From Crocodylus rhombifer (lineage: Eukaryota > Chordata > Crocodylia > Crocodylidae): DNA of 64,000 nt. Positions 34,601-48,900 of the stretch are shown here, one piece after another; the stretch's first letter is position 1; the number at the start of each line of letters is the position of its first letter. A program made the position numbers and the translations under genes. Where the stretch lies: positions 139,383 to 203,382 of the forward strand of contig JAVSML010024348.1 of the NCBI GenBank assembly GCA_038503035.1. The letters are read 5' to 3'. The notes below the pieces were generated by a model, which saw nothing but the letters and a program-made list of their open reading frames with translations, ran no database searches and had not been told where the DNA came from.

Positions 34601-37600
34601 ATGGAGTGGTATACAGGAGAAGTCATGGCAGTAATGGGGAGGAGAGCAAAGTACTATCAAAAGCTACCATTCAGCCCCGCAGGGACATCATCGGCCCAGC
34701 AACCTGCATGGCCATATAGTCTTATATGGATTACAGACCCCAAAGGCATTTGATTCATTGGCATTGCCCACCAGCCCTTTTGTCAGTGGTGGACACAACT
34801 TCATTGTCATTCTCTTATACTGGAGTCCAGACCAGGGATAAGCAACCACTGGCACCGGTGCCAGAGTGTGGCACACAAAGGCATTTTGCTTGGCACATGT
34901 GCCTCGGAGCAGACATTGGGGAAGGTGCCACGGCTGTGCTGCCACAACAAGGATCAGGCCACTTGTGGCTCCGCTCCTGGCACACAAACATCTTACAAGT
35001 CGAGGTTGCCGGTGTTTTTTGACACTGCCCAAAAACGTTGCTGACTCCTGATCTAGACATCTGTTGGTCAGTTGTATTGTCCCAGCTTTGTTTTCTTTCT
35101 GCAGAAGAACTTGGCTGATTTCCCTACCAATCCTCTTTGATAGCATATTTATCACCTGTCTCTGAGAACAAAACTTAAAAGTGCAACTACTAGCTGAAAT
35201 TGCAAGCACTAAGTCATGGGACAAAACACTTGAAGACGAGCCTGAGCATTTGCATCAAAGTGGAGCATGCTGGCATACCAGAAGTCCAGAAGACAGTCTA
35301 AATATGTCAAGTTCATTTCCCCAGGATCTTGGAAATGCTAGTATTGTTCCAAAGGCAAGAAAATTAAATCACTAGCATCTAAACACAAGAGTTGTGTAGA
35401 GAAGCTCCAAGGAAAAGTTGATAGGGTGAAAGTAGATGCAAATAAAAAGCACTTTCTAGAGCTTGCTTTGTTGGAAAGCCTCCTGGAAAGCAACAAATAC
35501 TGCTGAATTAAAGAAACCTGAGCTACCACTGCATTCCTCTATGATGGGTTCTGCATTGTCATCACTGGTAGAGCAGTTTATTTGCAGTCTGGAGGGTCTC
35601 TGCAAAGTTATCTGTACTGGTTAGGGGCTGCACAAGGGGAATGAAGGTGGAACAGCTGTTTTAGTCATGCCTTTGCTTCCATATGCAAGGAACACAGGGA
35701 CTCCTTATGGACTTTACATGGGCCAGCGTGGAAAGCTGTGATACTACTGGACCAGAGCAGAGCCCAGTTGATATATAGATCAGGGGTGGGCGATTATTTC
35801 TGGCGGAGGGCTGCTTCACAAGTTTTGGTGAGCTGTCAGGGGCTACATGGGTAGCCCCATCCCTTGACAGTTGCCCCACCTCCTAGTCACCATCTTGGGA
35901 CCAGAAGTCCCGCCCCTTGCCCCCAGAAGTACTGCTTTTGGGGAAGTCACCTTGGAAATGAAAGTTACACCCTGTCACATGATCTGCATCATAAGACCTA
36001 ACCACCCAACAGGAAACTGCCCCACTCACTGTATCTGTCCCAGGATCCCCTGCCCTCATCACACAGTCACATAGATGTCCTTGTTATAACATCTGCCCAG
36101 GTGACTGGGGGAACTTGGTAGGTGTGCCAGTACATGCACTAGGAGCACTGGGCCCAGTACCTACCAGGGCCCAGGCCACCCCAGGCTGCCTATGGCTCCA
36201 ATGGCAAGCGGTTCCTGACTACAAGGCCCAGACCTGCATAGCACAGCAATGAGCCAGCCCTGCCTGTCCTGTTCTGGCTGCAGCAGGTGGTAGCCAGCTG
36301 CAAGCCTGAACCTGCATGTGGGGCAAGGAGCCAGCCAAGGCCAGCCTGGTACCACCTGGTTCCCAGCTACAAGGTCAGGACCTCATGGCCAGGCCCATCC
36401 CCTCCCAGCAAGGGTTCCTATCTGCAAGGCAGGGGCTGGCACCCCACAATGCAGCAAATGCCAGCCCAGCCTCCCTTCCCCTCACCAACACTGGTCACCA
36501 GACCCCTCCCACAAGCCAGGACCCAGCCCACCCCATCAGGCCCCATGCAGCAAAAGCTGGCCAACCCCCCCTCCACTCCTCACTGGCACCAGCATGACCT
36601 GGCCTATCCCAGCCTGCCCCCCTCTTTCCCCCTGCGGCACTGCAGAAGTCATCCCAGGTCCCCTCACCAGCACAGCCCCCTCCAGTGCTGCAGGACCCGC
36701 AGGGTGGATCAGCCACAGCTTTCCCTCCCTGGTGCTGGCCCATCCGGGCCCGGCCCGGCCCCTCCCAAGTGGTATGGGACCAACCGTGGCTTCCCCATGT
36801 GCTGCTAGGGACAGGATGAGCCAGGCCAGTGCTGCTAGGGACAGGATGAGCCAGGCCAGTGCTGCTAGGGACAGGATGAGCCAGGCCAGAGCAGCACACA
36901 GCTCAGCTGCACCTTCCCCCTATGTGAGCCATCTGGTCCCAAGCGGGAGGAGGCTCTGCTGCTGTTTTTCCTGGCTGGTGACAAGCCAACCATCCTGGCC
37001 CCTCCCGAGTCGCAGGAGGCTCTGTCGCCGCTTTTCCTGGCTGGTGCTGACCTGGCTGGCCCAGTCCCATCCAGAACAGCCTGTGACCAAAGCCGGCTTC
37101 TCCACGTGCTGCTGGGGATGGGACAAACCTGGCCGGAGCAGCAGGGGCTCAGCTGCACCTTCCCCCTACCTGTGCTGGCCAGTCCCCAGTGGCATATGGT
37201 TCTGCTGCCGCTTCTGCTATCTGGTGCCAACCTGGCCAGGCTCGTCCTTCTCCCAGCAGCACGTGGGGAAGCCACGGCTGGGACAGCCTTGGCTGCATGC
37301 CGCTTGGGACCTGCTGGACCTAGACGGGTTGGCACCAGCCAGGAAAAGCAACGGCGGAGCCTCCTGCCTCTTGGGACCAGCCAGCTCAGGTAAGGGGGAA
37401 AGTGTAGCTGAGCCCCTGTTGCTCCAGCCAGGCTTGTCCCGTCCCGAGTGGCACACAGCTCCGCTGCCACTTTTCCTAGACGATGTTAACCCTGCTGGGC
37501 TCGTCCTGTCCCCAGCAGCATGTGGGGAAACTGGCTTCAGCCATACACCACCTGGACAGGGTGGGCCCAGCCAGGAAAAGTGGCAGCAGAGCCTTCTGCC

Positions 37601-40600
37601 ACTTGGGACCAGACGGCTCACGTAGGGAGAAGGTGCAGTTAAGCTCCTGCTGCTCTGGCCAGGCTCGTCCTGTCCCCAGCAGCACGTGAGGAAGCTGGCT
37701 TCAGCTGCACGCCGCTTTTCCTGGCCATTGCTGACCTGGCTGGGCCTGTCCCTGGCTCGGGACTAGCCCAGAAGCACCTTTCCCTCCCTGGTGCCAGCCC
37801 AGCCCAACCCACACAAGGCAAAGCTATAACTTGCCCTTACCTCAGCTGACCTGCGTGGCTGGTCCCAAGAGGCACGCAGCTCAGCCACCACCTCTCCTCC
37901 CTGCTGCCAGTTGGGCCAGGGCTGCATGTGGCACAGCTGGCCCAGCTGCTGCTTCCCTTCCCCAGTGCTGGCTTGAGTATCATGGCACAGGAAAAGCATG
38001 CCAGCAGCCACTTTTCTGGGCTTACCTGCAAGGCAAGATCCTTTCCAGTCCCGCGCAGGAGGCAGAAGTCGGCCCAGGCATACCTTCCCCTCACTGGCAC
38101 CACAGGATCTGGCCCAGGCCCCCGTGCCCCTCTCAATCTGCAAATGTGGCCTGACCCAGGGGCAGGGTTGAGGTCATGGTTGGTTTCCTCACGACCAGAA
38201 CCCAAGTAAACAGCCCGAGGTGGCTGGTGCCGCCAGCCACTGCTGGAGGCTTGTAGACAGGGAGCTGTCATTACCTAGGTTTTGAAGGGGCTTCACCAGC
38301 CAGAGGGAAGTGCTTGGGCTGGATCTGGCCTGTGGCCCGTATTTTGCCCACCCATGCCATAGATACTTATATCTTGTAACACAATACACAGGCAACTGCC
38401 AGGGTGATTGAAACATGGAAACACTGCAAGGTGGCTTCGCTCTTTCGTAAATTTAACTTCCTACTCCCTCCATATTGAACCCACAATGAGTCCTACTCCA
38501 AGCAGGAAGGGAGTATATGCACGTAATAGAGATGTATCATATCACCTGTGTTCCATCTTCTCATCCATCTACCCACCACAACTTCTCTGCTGTAGAATTA
38601 TATCAGCTGGACACGGGGTGTCAAGATTGTCTTCTGTTAAACTGATTCTCCCTATTTTATTTTAAATTGCAAGATCTCTGATGCTGCCCAAGTTCCTGTA
38701 GATGCATATATGTACATGTGTGTAGGGAGGTGGGGGGCAAATTCCCCATGCCCATTTTAAAATACAGAATTATAATCAATATAAAGGAAGAAATCTGGTG
38801 TCAAATAGAGAGTACCAGATGATCTGTACTGCACTTAGATTATAAATATGTTTGGTTTCTTTAATGGTTTTTCTAATTTCTGTTTGCAGGTCCCATCATT
38901 CTGTAATGATGTCGATGACATTGACTGCAGGTTGGAGGATTTGCTACAAAAACATTGCTTAGAATATAATTATGATTACGAAAATGGATTTGCAATTGGT
39001 AATGTAATAATTCCATAGCTTGCCAACCTTAAAGAGTTTAAATGTGGTTTAATATAAGAACATACGACTATGGTAGAGTTAGATGTGCTCTATGGAATAC
39101 TTTAAGAAAATAATTACAGGGTACTTAAGACACTAAACAATTTAACAATAGTTTGATAAATTAGTACATTAGCTTTTTATTGTCTTTTTCCTGTATTGTG
39201 CATGTTAGTGGGGGGTGGGAGGGAGAATAAGTAGCTCAAAGCATGTAAAAAAAATAAGAAAATTAAAAAACTGTTTGGGTAGTGTTACAAGTAAAACTGG
39301 TGGGATTTTTTAAAGCATACAATTTAAACTCAGATCATTGAAGAGGGAGACTAGATGCCTCTGGGGCTTGTTAATGGAACAGGTAGCCTTTCATGTTTGT
39401 CCTTAGTTGAAATCCAAGGTCTAGTCCCAGTCTTGTAGACATGAGCATAGGAGTTTACACATTTGCCATGAGACTGCTCACAGCCTGTAAGGAAAAGCAT
39501 GTACTTAAATCAGGGCTGCAGGATCAGGGCCTCCCTTTGCTGTCATTGAAATCTGTTGATGTCTGAATGGCCACTTCACTGCATATGTAAAATGCTTGGC
39601 CATTCTCAGTCGAATTACTAATAGAGAAGTATATCCATTATTAAGCAATCACACCTATCACTGACAGAGTCCCTGAGTTCTCAAGCCAAAGAGCCTGAAG
39701 ACCAAGGAAGGATGGAAATTGAACTATTATCACTCTTAGTTTGGGATGCATTGTCAGGATACTTAGAGAGGTGGTTGCACTGCTGTCCTCTGCATTGTGG
39801 CTGGTCTGTGCAATAAAAGACTTCACTCATATTCCAGCTCTTTTAGGGCCTGATCTAACTCCCGTTGAATGAGAACCTTTCCATTGGTTTACAATCAAAT
39901 GCAATGATTTTCAGTTTGATATTAACATCAGGTGAAGCTGGAATTAATTTATTATTAGTTTGGATGAAGCAGTGATGAGGAAACATTCTTATTTATGCCA
40001 GCCTAACCTGCTAGCAGTGGAATTTCTCCAAAAACACTCCAGTATAGCTAAGATCACAGTTAGGCCCAGATTTTTTTAGAGTCAGCTATTTAAAAGATTG
40101 GTTCTGAAATAGTTACAGAGTATTACTGGGGTTCCTTTGCCTTATTTTTGTCATTAATCACATGTAATCTAAATAATTGACACATAATTATACGCAGGGA
40201 TTATTGATACCTCCACATATTTCTAAAAAGAGATTAACAGAATCGGCAAAAATTCTTCAGTTTCAATAATTATAAAAAGGTACGTTATGTACATAGATAT
40301 TTATTTGAACAGCTTGGGCCAAATGAATACACTGTAGTTAATATTTTCAGAAGTATTATCTTAGGCATGAATTAGGCCCATTATACATAATTTGGGCTGT
40401 TTACTTACGGTAATTGAATATGGTGCCTTTACTTGGAAGGTGGCTGTATGATTGAGGCAGGCCTAGTTCATTCTTCTATGTGTAATGTGCTGGTACGTCT
40501 GATGGATATCCACTATTACAATTGACACATATTTATATAGCAATACGAGGTGTTGGTTTTGACCTAAAAAGCCCTAAATGGGCTACAACTGTCCTACGTT

Positions 40601-43600
40601 GGACATTGACCCTCTCCATTGCATATTTCTGCCCTTGAAATCAGTTAGAGGTGTAACTAGAACTGGACTCCTATGAAAGGAAGGAGCTGTTGGTTTCTGG
40701 AGGGTCCTTCTCACTTGAGAATGCTTGAGCTGAAAAACCTGTTGTTAGAGCAGGTATGGGTACAATTCCAGGGAGCTGGAAGTGGGACTGTGGCCTAGTC
40801 AGCATACGGTAGGGCTTTGATGAAATAACTCTGCGAAATGGCATTAGATGCAGTGTAATAAGAAGATAGGAATAGAGAATGTGTGTGTGCACACATGTGC
40901 ACGTGTGTGTGAAGTTATGGTCTCCATTTAAAAGTTTGACCAGGATAACTGGCTTAGTTAAGGACAAGACTTTTCCCTTTACTGGTATTATTATGTGCCA
41001 GTAAAACCCTCAGAATAGACCCATATAAAACAATATACCATGTAAAACAATATGTTTTATAACCAAAAGAGGAAATATCTGTATAAATACTCTCACTTCA
41101 ATAGAACTGCACGTATGTTAGAGGGGCTCGTTGCCTCAACTATGCTGGCAAAACTACATAAGTGAAGATAAGGTCTATATGGGGTGCCTGGCTTTTGATC
41201 ATCCTTCTTGCATTAAGAAGTTTTTGTTATGTTGATATGAAGAAATAGACACTTGTTTTCATGCTGTGTTTTTCTTTTCCTTGTTCTTAATGGCTGGCAG
41301 GACCTGGTGGCTGGGGCACAGCAAACCATCTGGATTATGCCTATGATGACTTCCGTGATGTAACACAGCAAGAACCACTACACAACCAACGCTCTGACAC
41401 TGTGAAATCAAGACCTTCCCGGGTCAAAAGACACAAAAAACTCAACATTCCAATGACAGACCATAAAATTAAGTTAATATTTAACATTACTGGTGAGGAG
41501 AAAACATCCCTTTCCTCTTCTGTTTAAGAATCTACCAATAACAAAATGAAGCACTGTCTTCAGCTCATGAAACCTGTAGGAAATGCAGAACACAGGTTTC
41601 TAATTAATCTTGCTTACCTTATTGTTTCACTAGCTTACTTCTTTGTAGCACCTGACAGCATGGTTGTCTTGGGCAGAACTTTATATTTTATGCTCTGTAT
41701 TTTGGTACAGTGGGTTTGCCTAGGCTCTGCCTATGGACTTCAGACCTCTTGAGTATAGGAGAATCCAGATTAGTAGAACCTCCTGGTGGTTCACGACCTC
41801 TTAAGGTCTCAGTGGGTTGTGAAATAAAGTATGAACTACTCAGCTGTCTGCTGAAGCTTTTACATTAAAAAGTGCTGCTTCTGCAGTCAACTAGAGATCA
41901 TCAGCAGTCCTGCACAGCTGAGTGAGAAGGGGCACCCTTTGAAATTATAGCTGTAGTAAACAACTGGAGCTCCTCAGAGGTTTGCTGTTGCTGTGTACTG
42001 CACCAGTTCCTTCACAGACCTTCAACCAGCAAAGTACCTGTGTTATGCAGCATTACATTTTTTGGGGTCCACACTTACAAAGTATGCTGGAACATACAAC
42101 AGTAAAATCTGTAACACAATTTGTGTGCATGTGTGTTCTTTTTAAACCCCAGCTAGTGTGCCATTGCCTGATGAAAGGAACGATACCCTGGAATGGGAAA
42201 ACCAGCAGCGACTTCTTAAAACTCTAGAGACTATCACAAACAGGCTGAAAAGGACTCTCAATAAGGAACCCATGTATTCTTTTCAGTTTGCATCTGAACT
42301 GGTTGTTGCTGATAGCAACTCTCTGGAAACGGAGAAAGCCTTTCTGTTCTGCAGACCAGGTTCAGTGCTGAGAGGTCGGATGTGTGGTAAGCCAAATGCT
42401 TTTTGCCTCCTTGTGCTCATCTCCTGTATTTATGATTTTAATGTTTTAAGGAGGTATGTTATGTAGGGTAGGGCCATTTCACAGGCATTATGAAATCATA
42501 ATCTTTATTACTATGTGCATCATCTCTGGAAATGATGTCTGGGTGCACCCAGAACCATGACTCTGGAGTATGCCAGTGTGAGAGGAATACCTCTACTAGA
42601 GTCTGTCTATTGGTGACTCCACCCTCCTGTTATGAGCCAGCCACCTCCCTTCTCACCTGCCATGCCTTGATCTTGATTAAATAATGGCTGTTAATTAGCG
42701 GGAGGCTCCCATTTATTTGCCCCGGTACCAGGGAGCACTATCTGCGGCTCCTTTTCCTTCCCTACACTGCAGCCCAAGCCTCGCAGATGATATTGACATG
42801 GTTTGATCTGGACCTTGTTGTAATTTGGCCCTCCCCTTGTCTTCCCTGGGCTTTCCACAGCCCTGTCTCACTCTGTCTCATTCCGCACCTTCCTGGCACT
42901 CCGCTGCCCTCCTCACTGTGGGGCTTCTCGCTGCCCTCCTAGCTCTGGGCTGGGGTCAGTGCACCCCAAAATGCTGCACCCTCTCTGGTGCCGGGGTTCC
43001 CACACCACCGGGGATCCCCTATGAGGCCTCCTCCAACCCCTAATAGCCTCACCCAAACCACCGGTCTTATAAAACTACAAACAGAAAACTCAAGCACCTG
43101 GGCTGTAACATAAAATCTAAGCCGTCTGGCTAAACATCATTCAATCCCTACCAGGGAATTCTCCACCCTGTAACAGAAAACAGGAACTGCTCATGCCATC
43201 AGGCTTCTCTACTCGGCTTGCTCCAGCAGAGCTCCCTTGACTACTAGCAGAGAACTGCCCTCCTGGCCTCAGCCCTGGGGTTTATATGTGCCAGGCCCTG
43301 CCCCTTCCTGTCAGCTGACTTCCCAGCAGTTGCCATAGCAACCCGCACCTGTGCCTCTGCTCTGAGAGTAGCAGGTACCTTAGTGTCCTGCTACAGCCAG
43401 GTACCCACGTTATGACTCCACTGCCAAGGACATCCCCAGGATATCCTCACTCCTCCTTCCTGACGTTGATGTTTGTGGGGTAAAAACAGTGGGTGGTGTT
43501 TATTGTTTCAGCAGAACTGAGTACCCTGTCACCACAATTTAGATATTCCTAATGAGACTATACAAAAGTCACCAAGCCCAGAGCTTGGATTCCAGTGCAT

Positions 43601-45873
43601 TGTGTTTGGCTATATATGTTTGCAGTGAAGGGTATTCTGCGGTATCAGGTATTCCATGATTAACCTACACCTTATTTTTTCTCCTTTGTAATCTCAGTTA
43701 ACTGTCCTTTGGGCACCTATTACTCGCTGGAGCATCATACCTGTGAAAGCTGTTGGACTGGGTCATATCAGGATGAGGAAGGGCAGTTGGAATGCAAAAG
43801 TTGTCCATCTGGTAGCTACACTGAATACCTTCATTCCAGGAGTATCTCTGAATGTAAAGGTGGGAACTCAGCATCCACACAACAGTCACTTTTGAATTAG
43901 TAATGGACACATTTTACGTTCTAATGTTTGGAAATACCGTTTGTTTAAATGAAATTAGAATACTACCCCCAAAATGTAAATGTATCATCAGGTTATTTTA
44001 AGGATCTTGGTCAGATCCTGGCTGTCCTTGTGTGGGTACACTGAGGAATAGATAATACCTGAGAATACATAAGCATTTTCCATTTCACTTGGGCACGCAT
44101 GCAGAAGGTATCCAGTGTGTCAGTATGTGTGCTTGTTGAGGGTAAAAGGAACTGGCCATTAAGGCAAGAAGTGCTTGGTATAGTGAAAGAGGTTGAGAAT
44201 GAGGGACCTTTTTTCCCTAACTGATGTTCATTGTCTGGTGCTGAGAGAGCACACATTGCATTAGAAGTGTACGTTACATATCTCATCTCAACACTTCCAT
44301 CTACCACTATCCTCCACCTTTCTCATGGACAAATACCTCTGGACACTGTCACTGCTGTGTCCCACCTTCCATGAATTAAGCTCTCCAAGGTAGAACAGAG
44401 TTTTCACTTTGCAACTTGTGAATTAAGAACTGTTTTCCACCCATGTGAATTTAATTGGCTTCAGTGGTTGAAATTTGAAATACTAATAACAAGGAATCTG
44501 TGCAGCAGAGTGGAATGTAGTAAGCTAGTTTACAGTTTGTAAACATGCTCTCAGTAATTTACTGTTCATGAACAATTGTCGAATTGCATTTTTTTTTACC
44601 GCATAATGAAATAGATTTCCAGAATAAAATGAATGTGTGTACAGGGGGAGCTAATGTTCTGTGCCTTATTGACTTTGCAAAACATTGCACTAATTGCTAT
44701 CCTCTGGATTTAAAAGTGTGCTCATAATACCTTGTTTCAAGTGTTGTCGCTCAATGAACTAATAAAGCATTACTTGCTAGGACATGTATTGTGTTAGATA
44801 TTAATATTTGTGTATTTTTTTGGCCTTTTAGCTCAGTGCAAACAGGGAACCTACTCTCCTAATGGTCTTGAGACCTGTGAATCATGTCCTTTTGGCACAT
44901 ATCAGCCAGTAATTGGATCTAAGAAGTGTCTGCCTTGCCCAGAAAACATGTTGACTGTAAAAAGAGGAGCTGTGGATATCTTAGCCTGTGGAGGTTTGTA
45001 AGAACAAAGGCAGTGAAATGCCTGAAAACAAAATGTTGCTAAATATCATCTACTATAACCCCGCTTATCTAACCTCAGATTTTACTGTCATTCCTGGCTA
45101 AGAGCAGGTTTTTTGTGTTTCACGCTAGTGGGCTGATCATTTTTTGCTACCCTCCTTATCTAAACTTCCTGAAAGATTTTAGAGATGAGGCTGTGTACAG
45201 ATTCACAGAATTACAAATAAGGCCTGGGTCAAATATATAGACAGTTACGTGAAAATAAAGTCTTTCCACTTTTTTTTCAATGGGCAGCATGAAATGGATG
45301 TTTTGTAACAATTCTCCAAGCAATTGCAGTATTCTTGTGGGGAAAACTCAGATCTTTTATCAGTTATTGCAGTGCCCTTTTTCAGGGGAAAATACCATCA
45401 GTGGGTCCTGTCTGAGACTTCTCTTTGATGCAGCTCTATTCCCAAAGGCACGCAAGGGAAGTAAGCCACATGGTGCGTCCACACATGCAAGCAGGTGCAC
45501 GTGTAGCAGCTCAAATAGAAGTGGTGCAAATTTGAGCTGGGGCTTTTTGCCTCAGTGCACATGCTCGGACATGCCCTTTGTTGTGGAGCAAATTGTGCCA
45601 CTCAGGGCAAAATAACCCTGCCTGGATCCTCCCTGAGGATCAGCCAGAGGGAGCTAGAGCCTGGGGCCAGCACCTGTGCTGTCCCCAGCAATACAAAAAG
45701 CTGCCCTGGCAAGCAACTCAGGGCTACTCGCTCTCAGGAGCTCCTGGGACCCAGCCAATTGATACCTGGGGACACTACCCCTTGTGCTAGCTGGACTGCT
45801 GCAGCAGCATCCCAAATCCATTTTTAAAAATACCCCAAAATCCATGTTCTTCCACAATTAAAACAAAAAATCA

Positions 45874-45911
<38 letters not shown>

Positions 45912-48900
45912 NNNNNNNNNNNNNNNNNNNNNNNNNNNNNNNNNNNNNNNNNNNNNNNNNNNNNNNNNNNNNNNNNNNNNNNNNNNNNNNNNNNNNNNNN
46001 NNNNNNNNNNNCCCCCCCCCCCCTAGAGAGAGAGGGATCCATTAGTTGGGCAATGCTTTATCGGAATATGTACAATGATAAAGTATTTTGGAAGCCTACC
46101 AGTTTCTCTAGCATCATGCTAAAATAAATTCTAAATATCTATATGTATAGATGTATACTTTTGGTTTTCTTCACACATGATGGGTATGTGATGGGGGGAT
46201 GTGGGTGTGGGCGACCTTGTGTGGGTGCAGCCCCTGCCCCACAGCACATGGCATGCCCCCCCTCTGCAGGGCCCCAGCTCCCCCCTGGAGGTCCACAGCC
46301 CAACCCCCAGGGTCCCAGGCACCCTGGAAGATGACAGACCCCTCTCCCCTGCCCTCCCCCAGAATCCCAGGTACCATGGAGGGCCATAGTCCCCAGGGCC
46401 CATAACTTACCTCCTGCCACAGCAGTGGGAGTGGAGCACTCTGAGCCTGCTGCTGCCAGCTTCCACATCTCGGGGATTGCATATCAAGCCCAGCCGGGTT
46501 CTGCTGGCTCTGGGGCCCCTCTGCCGTCTGGTTGAGCTGGTCTTTTGGCGGTGCGCTGCAGGACAGGCCTGGCCAGGCAGCACAAGCAGCCCCAGGGCCA
46601 GCTGGGCCCAGTACGTGGTCCCCGCACACTGCACTGGGTCCCACCTCTGCCCTACTGTGCCTGCATGGAGGTGGCCCACGGTGGGACCTGGCCTAGCCCC
46701 GTGTGGCTCACTAGTCCAGCTTTGCACCAGAATGGGTCACACAGCTCCAGGAGGCATGGCTATTGGACATGCCTCCCAGAGCCATGCGACCTGCTCCAGT
46801 GCAAAGCCGGACTAGCAAGCTGCAGTGGTCTGGGCCAGGCCCTCACCCCCCACAGTCCTGCCACTCCCCAAACCCCACCACATCCCCCTGCCATCCCTCA
46901 CACCTCCCTACCCCCATTCCCTCACTTACCATGGGCAGTGCTGGGGGCCAGGGGCAGCAGGAGCAGCAAAGAGACGCTCTGGCTGACACCAGAGCATCTC
47001 TTGTGGAGGACTGACTCCTTGCTGGCTCCAGGTATGGTCTGGAACTGTGCCTTGCTCCACTGTTCTATGGAGCCCTTTTTTTTTGGGGGGGGGGGGGGTT
47101 GACCCCTGGATACAGGGGTCTGATTTTCTCCCCATGCTGCAAACTTGCAGTGCAGGGAGCGTTTTTTTGTTCCCACATGTCTCTTACCCTGTCTTAAAGG
47201 GGTTTGAGATGGGGCAAGAGGCACAAGCGCGCTCATCTGGATGCGTCAACAGAAGGTATAGATTAATGGTACTCAAACTTTTTGGGATCAAGGCACCCCT
47301 CATTGGATTTGAGGCACCTGAACATAAATTATGTGAATTGAGTGGCACCCAGTTCCAAAACGTTATTTATAGATTACAGTGCTTACTTCCTTGCAAACGT
47401 GCCTGGTAGTGGGGATGGGGGTTTGTTCAGAGACAAGCCTTAGGCAGCACTCATCTGCTTAGTTGATCTGCTTATTTCCTAACACTGCATTTGTCTCCTT
47501 ACACTTCACATCACCCTTAAGATGTGACAAGATCTTGGTTGAGTATCACTGGTATACACAAATGTTCACTGGGAGCCATTTCAAAAAGGGAAGGGGAGCT
47601 GCTAGTCTAGAGCATGCAGCACCTGTTATGCTTGAACTGCTATCTTTCCCAGGCCTGTAGTGATATAAATGTTCTAAAAAGGCTTCAGCCTCAGCCCTTC
47701 TTCATCCAGGGTTAATTTTGGGTGTTTTAGCTCACCTGTATCTGTACAGGCCCATGCACACAGAGTAATTAGAGCATAACAGTTACTGTGCATTCCTGCG
47801 TACAGCTCACCTTTCCTTTTTGAAAAGGATCCGGTGAGCATTTGTTCATGTCCAGTAGCAAGAAAGAAGAGATTCTTGTTGCCAAAGTGAGTGTAGTCCC
47901 TAGGTCTTGTTGAATACACTTTTATGCAGCAGTAACTGTACCATGGGTGGTAGTGATGTGCTGCAAACACAGTGGCAAAAAGTTAACTGCTTCTGGGGGA
48001 GGTATCACTTTCCTTTTCTGCTAATGTCAGCGGCCAAAAAAATACTGCTTTTTTGGCAGTAAAGAAAAGGTGACATTTCCTCATGAAGCAGCAACCTACT
48101 GGTGGCTCCTGAACTGTGCGCTGTTGCTATTCTTCTGCCATCCCCACTGCTAGAGCCAGAGCCACTACAAGGAAGGTGCAGAGTGCAGGAGGATGGATGG
48201 GGGAAGTTAGTGTAAGGTACCCCCTAGGACCATTCTGGCAACTCCCTTAGGCAGTGCCCGGGACTTATACTCCACTTGCCCACCCATCACTATGTTATTG
48301 TGTTTATGCCTTACAAGTCCTTCAGGGAGTGTGTGGCGGCTGTTTTCAAGAGCCATGCTTAACTTGCTAATGTTTGTTGAAATAAGCACAACTTCTGGTT
48401 GAAAATTTCTCATGGTTTATTGGTGCCTATCTGTGGGGAAAGTAAGCAGTAACTGGAAGCCAGTCATCAGAGCTTTCTTTTGCCCTTTACAGTACCTTGT
48501 CCAGCAGGAGAGTTCTCTCGCAGCGGTTTACTTCCTTGCCACCCCTGCCCCAGAGACTATTACCAGCCAGACCCAGGGAAGTCCTACTGCTTATCTTGTC
48601 CCTTTTATGGAACAACTACCATCATAGGTGCCAGATCTATCACAGACTGTTCAAGTAAGTTGAGTCATTTTCTCCAAAGAATGTGACATAAAGGTGGCCA
48701 GATCTGACTCTTAATGTGTTTGGGAGTCATCCAAAGGAAGAATAAGCTACCTCTTTTGGCAACATTCACTTCACTCTTCTTCCAAAGTAATTTTCTCCTG
48801 GCCTGCTGAACTCTTGCTTTTGATTCCTGCCCAGAGCAGGGGGGCTGGACCCAATGGTCTCATGAGGTCCCTTCCAACCCTAAACTTCTGTAAATCTCCA

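Larger units (their letters stand above)
33882..38889. other. SVEP1: SVEP1 intron 10 (5.0 kb)
   Basis: It carries a small hAT-type element (34829-35050) and the 2.6-kb GC-rich hAT-bounded block (35781-38356). The flanks at 33890-34820 and 38370-38880 are ordinary AT-rich intron apart from a C-rich run near 34135-34165. Confidence 0.8.
44994..48492. other. SVEP1: SVEP1 intron 15 (3.5 kb) with assembly gap
   Basis: It holds a copy of the palindromic TIR repeat (about 45474-45700), a CA microsatellite running into a 100-N gap, GC-rich repeat-like DNA (about 46170-47110), and a hAT-type MITE (47264-47551). The interval 47560-48490 looks unique. Confidence 0.8.

Noticed and set aside
36318..37625. 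435-codon open frame
   Set aside because: It lies inside a GC-rich repeat element, is rich in Pro/Ser/Ala/Gly, follows 30-bp and longer repeat units, and has comparable open frames on the opposite strand. No protein-family motif.
46131..47102. Overlapping open frames of 100-185 codons after the gap
   Set aside because: They occur in several frames on both strands of GC-rich repeat-like DNA and show no conserved motif.
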